Positions 21,187 through 25,754 of a DNA stretch of 25,754 nucleotides are shown one piece after another (position 1 is the first letter of the stretch; each line of letters starts with the position of its first letter). The position numbers were made by a program, and so were the translations under genes. The notes beneath the pieces are model-generated. The model was not told where the DNA came from. It was given only the letters and a program-made list of their open reading frames with translations, and made no database searches. The DNA comes from Syncephalis fuscata. Its lineage: Eukaryota; Zoopagomycota; Zoopagomycetes; Zoopagales; Piptocephalidaceae. The stretch lies in NCBI GenBank assembly GCA_025786725.1, contig JAHLTZ010000116.1, positions 1 through 25,754 on the forward strand. Reading direction: 5' to 3'.

Positions 21187-22343
21187 TTATTCCTGCGAAT
21201 AAGATTCAGTATATAAATTCAGATTTGCAGCTAAATTCTCAATTACAGAAGCATAATTATTGTTAAATGGCAAAGCATTAAATTCAGGAAGGTCAGCAGG
21301 TTGCACATTAAAATAAGTAGTCGTAGTGGTTTCTTCAGTCCTATTACGACGTTGGCAGTCATCATGTTGTTCCGAGTGCTCAGACTGTGTAAATGCTGCA
21401 TTAATATCATTTACCACATCTCTCGCTCGTTGATTGTAAGCAGTAGCGGACATAGCAATAAGTGTGCGACTGGTAAGAGTAGGCTCTTTATCAAATCCTG
21501 TTAAAGCTTTGCGTGTATAGACACCGACAAACAAAACAAGAACATTGGAGGTATGGCCAGCTAGGAAGTGATATAAAAGGTAACCCATGTCAGACACAGA
21601 TATCAAAATGCAATGGGCTGCTAATACGAGCAGTTGTCTACACTTGAAATCCAATTCTGGAATATTATTACGCTTAATTTCCGCATACTGCCAAAGAAAC
21701 AAAATGGCCGAGAGAAAACTAAATCCTGAGGTTATACTATAACCAGCACGTATTATATTATCGGCTTTTTTCTCGGACGAAAAAGTATTGGACCTAATAA
21801 GAAGGATCCAACCGCCAAGCGCCAATGCGCAGCCAATGCTATAGAAAACCATCCCATTGATGCCAAATCGGTAAACCAGCCGGGCTCGTTGGGCAATTAC
21901 TTTTCTCATAGACTGACTCCTATTGATCAAATTTAGTTAGTTACATGTTATTGCAATATTAATACAGTGCTAAGTGAATGTGTGATAACTAAATAAAGTA
22001 GAAATGGGAAGCTAACTTACCATGCTAGCATCAACTTTGCAATAATAATTTTAATTATCCAGCCAGCAAATAATAATACTACTTTTGAATAATTCAGAAA
22101 TGTATCATTGAACTTGTATGCGCCATTGATGTGCATACCAAAGGCAGCTGTGCCAATTAATATGGCACCGATCATCATGCCATGATACTTAGTTTTTGTC
22201 TGAATGTAGCGCCAAAAATGGAGACAACCAAAGCCTAAGAAGAAAAGCGCAAATGTAATGTCCCTGAGCGGCTTAGTTCCAGGCACGAAAGGTTGCGTTG
22301 GAGCCACATTATCAACAGAGTTTGAACTAGAATCATCTGACAT
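21187..22343 (-). CDS. Multi-pass membrane protein, about seven segments, unknown family
   Basis: Two exons, 22343-22021 and 21919-21187, joined across a 101-nt phase-2 intron (ATG|GTAAGT, CTAACTAA branch-like site, CAATAG acceptor). The join restores a Trp codon and gives 351 aa. Hydrophobic segments lie near 29-47, 54-76, 84-108, 126-149, 166-187, 202-227 and a shorter one at 232-247. There is no signal peptide; the N-terminal 26 residues are polar and acidic. The C-terminal 100 residues are soluble, with acidic, Gln/Asn- and Thr-rich stretches (EQHDDCQRRNRTEETTTTT). The first segment, DITFALFFLGFGCLHFW, and the segment count recall RTA1-like fungal membrane proteins, but the later RTA1 signatures are not obvious, so I do not assign it. 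A receptor-like protein is another option. The coding structure is well supported; the function is unknown. Confidence 0.8.
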
Positions 22344-22766
22344 GATGGTATAGCTGCTTGCAGGGGATGTGTTGTCTCGTAAAGGGAATGTTAAGATTGC
22401 GCAATACTATATGAGCTAGTAATTGTAATGGCAAACTTTAACAAAAAAGCGGTAGTTAAGTGTTATTTATCAAAAACTAAATTGCACTTGGTGATAGAGG
22501 AAGAGTCGAGGTAATAGAGAATGAAGTATGAATATAAATTATGCTGAACTTGGTTATTTGCTTATACTTTTATAGCATCAAACTTCTAAATTTTTATTCT
22601 GGCTTAAGTCACGGATACCAGTAAACAACGTCCAAAAATAGGCTAGTAAGTTGGTATGTACCCAGCTCAATGGACAGCGTATCTAGAACACACACATACC
22701 ATACATTGCATACCTGTATTTGTTAATATATTGTGTAACCTTTTATTATTAGCTTATGTTCCATAA
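22344..22766. other. Upstream region of the multi-pass protein gene
   Basis: AT-rich, with no ORF of note. It should hold the promoter of the minus-strand membrane protein gene. Confidence 0.45.
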
Positions 22767-22934
22767 ATGTTCAATGTAATAGGACATCGCCCCCCAAAGT
22801 TCAGGCCCATTCTAGCTGAAATCTATCCACATGCACTCGCTAAATGGCAACATTTGCTGCCGTCTACCCTTGCATCATTGACTTTGATTTTACATACTCT
22901 GTTGATATTTAAACACGATATTAGTCCACAATAA
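22767..22934 (+). other. Short ORF, possible exon or gene remnant
   Basis: A 55-codon plus-strand frame beginning ATG TTC AAT. It contains PPKFRPILAEIYPHALAKWQ followed by a hydrophobic segment (SLTLILHTLLIFKHD). The composition is protein-like and unlike the surrounding AT-rich DNA, and the frame is longer than chance would favour, but there is no family match, no clear splice site and no Kozak-type support. It could be a remnant of a decayed gene. Confidence 0.25.
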
Positions 22935-22981
22935 TTAATATATAACAGTGAGCTATTACTTTATTTTATACTAGTTCAGAT

Positions 22982-23890
22982 TCAATAGCAATAGAACAAA
23001 GGTAATAGTTTTGAACAGTATATAGGTACCTCTACAGTTAAAGACAAAAGGCTTGTGTAATTCATAGCAATTTCTTTAAATGGTATCGGCTTAAACAAGT
23101 TATAGAACGTGGTAACCAACTTTTTGTGAAAATATTGCTGCAAGATGAGGCATAAACGTTGAAATTAAATAATTAGTGTGGTCTTGTTCTGCGTTTAAAA
23201 CATAGTATTACGCTAATTGTGCGTGTACTGTAAACCAACTCACGTTTTAGCAAGCTTTCAATGCCGTGAGCTAGGGGAAAGCAGTCATTACGCATATTCA
23301 AAATGGCCAATGTGACAATCTGCCAATCATTTATCGTTACATCAGACAACGCAATAGCCATTGAAGCAATAATTTGCTCATGAGATGCCTAAGGCGTCCA
23401 ATATATACTGGCTTTCAATACTATTGATACTATTTAATCTAAATACTAGTTTTAATAATACCATGTTTAATAAACAAGAATCACCATTACACTATTACAT
23501 ATGCTTTAATTCAACACTCAGCTTTGGTCAGTACACGTGTAATCATGGTCTTAATGAGCCCTTATTGCACCGTGCAAATAGTGCAATTACGCCCAATCCA
23601 ACAAATAATCCTATTAATGGTAATTGCCATTTCATTTGCCGAGTCAACATTATGCTAAGGCGACTCGTTGAAACCATTTTGTATAATATTTGACAGTAAG
23701 CATTTAGGGGTACTTGATTGATTGTTCTTGAAACATTATGCAACAATTGTTACACTGGCATATCAATTATAGTTGTTGTTGGTATTTACCAGATACGGCA
23801 TCATCCGACGATAGCTCTTGGAGCGGAATGCTGTCGAATAGTTTATTGACTAGTACTATAACGATACTACCGACATTTTTGTTTGTTTCT
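22982..23890 (-). pseudogene. Unresolved or decayed multi-exon gene
   Basis: Several coding-like blocks lie in order on the minus strand. Block 1 (about 23890-23791) reads VGSIVIVLVNKLFDSIPLQE and ends at a GTAAAT donor. Block 2 (about 23724-23545) contains MVSTSRLSIMLTRQMKWQLP and a hydrophobic stretch. Block 3 (23389-23230) follows a CTTAG acceptor and reads SHEQIIASMAIALSDVTIND, then WQIVTLAILNMRNDCFPLAH, and ends at a GTGAGT donor. Block 4 (about 23128-22982) follows a CTTGCAG acceptor and reads VTTFYNLFKPIPFKEIAMNY, then ends in a stop. The introns look good between blocks 3 and 4, but the phases do not match (phase 1 out, phase 0 needed), and no clean donor follows block 2. Either a gene model was missed or the gene is decaying. 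I do not recognise the family. Block 3 faintly recalls the start of RasGAP domains, which is a guess. Confidence 0.35.
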
Positions 23891-24814
23891 AATATTGTAG
23901 ATATGAATATTTTATATAGTATATTTTGTCAACTGCTAAAACATACAATATTTTCTATTCATTTATCTCATTTTAGCACATAGCGAAAACATTCTATTTA
24001 TTATATACTTTAACACGTTTTGCTCAATTCATTCAAATCAAAATATTCTCACAAATAAAAGAGATATTCAACGAGGCAGATCAGCATATATATTGCTTAG
24101 AGTAATGTAATTCACTAACTAACGGTTATTAACAAAGCTTTGCTAATGTACAACACAGGTACAATAAGTGAAATACTTCAAAAGACTCAAGCAACTCATA
24201 GTTTGGCTATTGACGGGACAGTGCCTGTTAAAACAACATCAAAACAAATATGCCTATGAATTTGTAATATCTGCTAACAAATAGTATGTAGAATGTATGA
24301 ATCAAAAGCCGTATTGTTATTAAGCAATCTTTTCTTAAACCTTTTTGTAAAATGAAGTTGATTAATGAAGTTACAAGTTGTAGTTTTTCAATTAATAATT
24401 GATATGTTTATACACTTGTGCTAATGGACTTTTAAACAAATAAAATGTTTTTCTCTTTTTATAAAAAATGGTGACAATCTACTAGCTGCTTGGTTGGTAG
24501 TGCACTTAGAGTATGTAAATGTTCTGGAGTATATTACCAATTTTTTCAGGTATGTGTATTATAAACTAGCTTTATACGATTTCTAAATTAGTTTGTTCAT
24601 AGTTCTCTATATCTTCTGGCTTAACTGTGTTAATATCAGTTGTATTTGATATACAAAGCATTCGTGTTATACTAGTACACATGCCAAATTGTACACATCC
24701 ATTCCCGATAAGTATGCTATCTACGCCATGTCAGGACAAACAATATTGGTGATGTGTGCAGTTACTTATTTAAGTATTATAGGTATATAATGGTCAAGCT
24801 TAACTAATACTACT
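23891..24814. other. AT-rich region without a supported gene
   Basis: No convincing coding exon. A short plus-strand frame at about 24681-24750 (MPNCTHPFPISMLSTP) recalls the HPxI step of a kinase N-lobe and may belong to the remnant that follows. Confidence 0.4.
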
Positions 24815-25306
24815 ATGGGTTATCTACTATTTAATGAAGTGACTATACCTGAAAGCAATATGAAGCTAACGAATGAACAAAAATTTACGCTACTGTTACG
24901 CAGCATCTTAAATCTGTATCAGAAGCTACATGCACACCAATGCTATTGTATCCAAAACAATATCTATACATACGATGCTAAAATGTAACGGTGATTTCAG
25001 TGTTGTCAAGAGCTGTTAAGTCCCAAGTACTAATGATACATGTTGGTACACAATTGGGTGTTTACCATGGTAAATTTGATTTAATATATATTGCGTGTTC
25101 GGCTTTGTACTAGCTTCATTCATTTTCTATTTATACAGGAACAACGCTATAAACTACCCAGCAATATCTTTATATCTGTATTGCGTCCATATCTTTACTC
25201 AAAAAATAAACAATTACTTCCTTTATTCGGTGTACTTATTGTGGGCGGTGTTAATGTCTGCATTATTACATTTCTCATCCACATGACAGCCCATGATAAT
25301 CCATAG
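24815..25306 (+). pseudogene. Decayed protein-kinase-like gene (candidate)
   Basis: A 57-codon frame (24815-24988) starts MGYLLFNEVTIPESN and continues LLRSILNLYQKLHAHQCYCI, then QNNIYTYDAKM and a stop. The order of a GYLLF-like hinge strand, a helix ending in LH, and an N-N-I-x-x-YDAK step resembles a kinase N-lobe hinge through the catalytic loop. The HRD-K-x-x-N residues are mostly missing: HQCYCIQNN stands where H-x-D-x-K-x-x-N is expected. One base on, the next frame reads NGDFSVVKS, like a D-F-G strand, before a stop. A last block (25139-25306) follows a TTTATACAG acceptor, begins EQRYKLPSNIFISVLRP, contains a hydrophobic stretch (LFGVLIVGGVNVCIITFLI) and ends at TAG. The frame breaks and lost catalytic residues argue for a pseudogene. 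The kinase link is an inference by eye. Confidence 0.35.
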
Positions 25307-25316
25307 TAATGTACAA

Positions 25317-25676
25317 GATAAGTTATTACACGTGTATAACTTGCACACGTTTTTGTCAAAAAATACCTATGCATATAATTGTTGCTAAAAATAATACGCA
25401 TGCATAGTTCTATTGAGAATTATAATGTGTAACCATCGTGTAGTGCATATTGCAGCCAAAAACTTGCTGCTCATTGTCTAACATGCCCTTGGTTCCCATG
25501 ACCATGCTAAAGATTGTTAAGGCAATATCAAGACAATGTAATTTTGTAATGAGCCTAGACAATAAAACACTAATTCATCTGAGCTGTTGTATCATATAAA
25601 GCTCGGCTATAGAACTAAAAACTAACCATCTATTTTATTTCGTTTTTTGCATTTACACTAATTTCAATATTCCATC
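25317..25676. other. Upstream region of the terminal signal-peptide gene
   Basis: No ORF of note. It contains the TATA-like element and leader of the gene that starts at 25677. Confidence 0.45.
25593..25600 (+). promoter_or_regulatory. TATA-like element
   Basis: CATATAAA about 77 bp upstream of the ATG at 25677, followed by the locally G/C-richer GCTCGGCTATAG and an A-rich leader. Position and sequence fit a core promoter for the plus-strand gene at the window edge. Confidence 0.4.
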
Positions 25677-25754
25677 ATGAAGCTAAACTATAATTGGGGT
25701 TTTCTGTTGACTATATCTATTTATTTACTTTATCATTTAAGTAGTGCCCATGCC
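25677..25754 (+). CDS. Start of a secreted or ER-targeted protein (partial)
   Basis: The first 26 codons of a gene cut by the window end. They encode a textbook signal peptide: MKLNYNWG (basic start), FLLTISIYLLYHL (hydrophobic core) and SSAHA, an A-x-A type cleavage site after residue 26. The product should enter the ER and be secreted or membrane-inserted. A TATA-like element and a short A-rich leader precede it. Nothing of the mature protein is visible, so no function can be given. It lies about 370 bp downstream of the kinase-like remnant in the same orientation. Confidence 0.65.
   Translation, partial: MKLNYNWGFLLTISIYLLYHLSSAHA

Noticed and set aside
25095-25286. Second plus-strand frame with Tyr/Leu-rich hydrophobic sequence
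   Set aside because: Overlaps the EQRYKLPSN frame one base off. The latter starts at a good acceptor and has more typical composition, so this one is treated as a shadow.
1-25754. tRNA genes, rRNA, CRISPR arrays or bacterial operon signals
   Set aside because: No B-box with a matching A-box or cloverleaf was found by eye, there are no regularly spaced repeats, and the spliced genes rule out a prokaryotic reading. A weak or intron-containing tRNA could still be missed without tRNAscan.

Overview
This is eukaryotic nuclear DNA, most likely from an early-diverging fungus. The intergenic DNA is AT-rich. Two genes are cut by many short introns (49-103 nt where the frame confirms them), with GTAAG-type donors and frequent CTAAT/CTAAC-like branch sites. 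The best-supported products are fungal housekeeping or signalling families: Sec16, the DEAD-box helicase Rok1, a 7TM-RGS receptor and a candidate Mso1-like exocytosis factor. The lineage (Zoopagomycota- or Mucoromycota-like) is an inference from gene style, not a proof. No tRNA, rRNA, CRISPR or prokaryotic-type element was seen.

Layout from left to right. 1-2516 is AT-rich DNA without a gene; it holds a long imperfect palindrome at about 664-947. 2517-2858 (-) is a small coiled-coil ORF. 3298-5400 (-) is a two-exon receptor with seven membrane segments fused to a C-terminal RGS domain. 5401-8354 is intergenic. 8355-9569 (+) is a three-exon protein with a CxxC-HxC knuckle, two LWGK motifs and an Mso1-like segment. 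It converges on a large Sec16 gene, 9935-17692 (-), with about 12 coding exons and about 2,350 residues, much of it low-complexity. Upstream and co-oriented is ROK1/DDX52, 18152-20853 (-), whose 15-exon structure closes exactly at 605 aa. Next is a two-exon multi-pass membrane protein, 21187-22343 (-). The right end (22.7-25.3 kb) holds short broken coding-like stretches that look like decayed or unresolved genes. One is protein-kinase-like. The window ends in the first 26 codons of a gene with a clear signal peptide.

How the genes relate. Sec16 organises COPII budding at ER exit sites. The convergent gene may act at the other end of the secretory route, in Sec1/SNARE-dependent exocytosis, if its Mso1-like region is real. 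Rok1 works in 40S ribosome assembly. The 7TM-RGS protein would sense a ligand and speed G-alpha GTP hydrolysis. The genes look like independent transcription units, not a cluster. The points most worth a second look are the receptor-RGS fusion with its very long third inter-membrane loop, an unexplained frame change inside SEC16 near 13.4 kb, the in-frame cassette exon that duplicates LWGK, and the decayed kinase-like locus beside a new secreted-protein gene.
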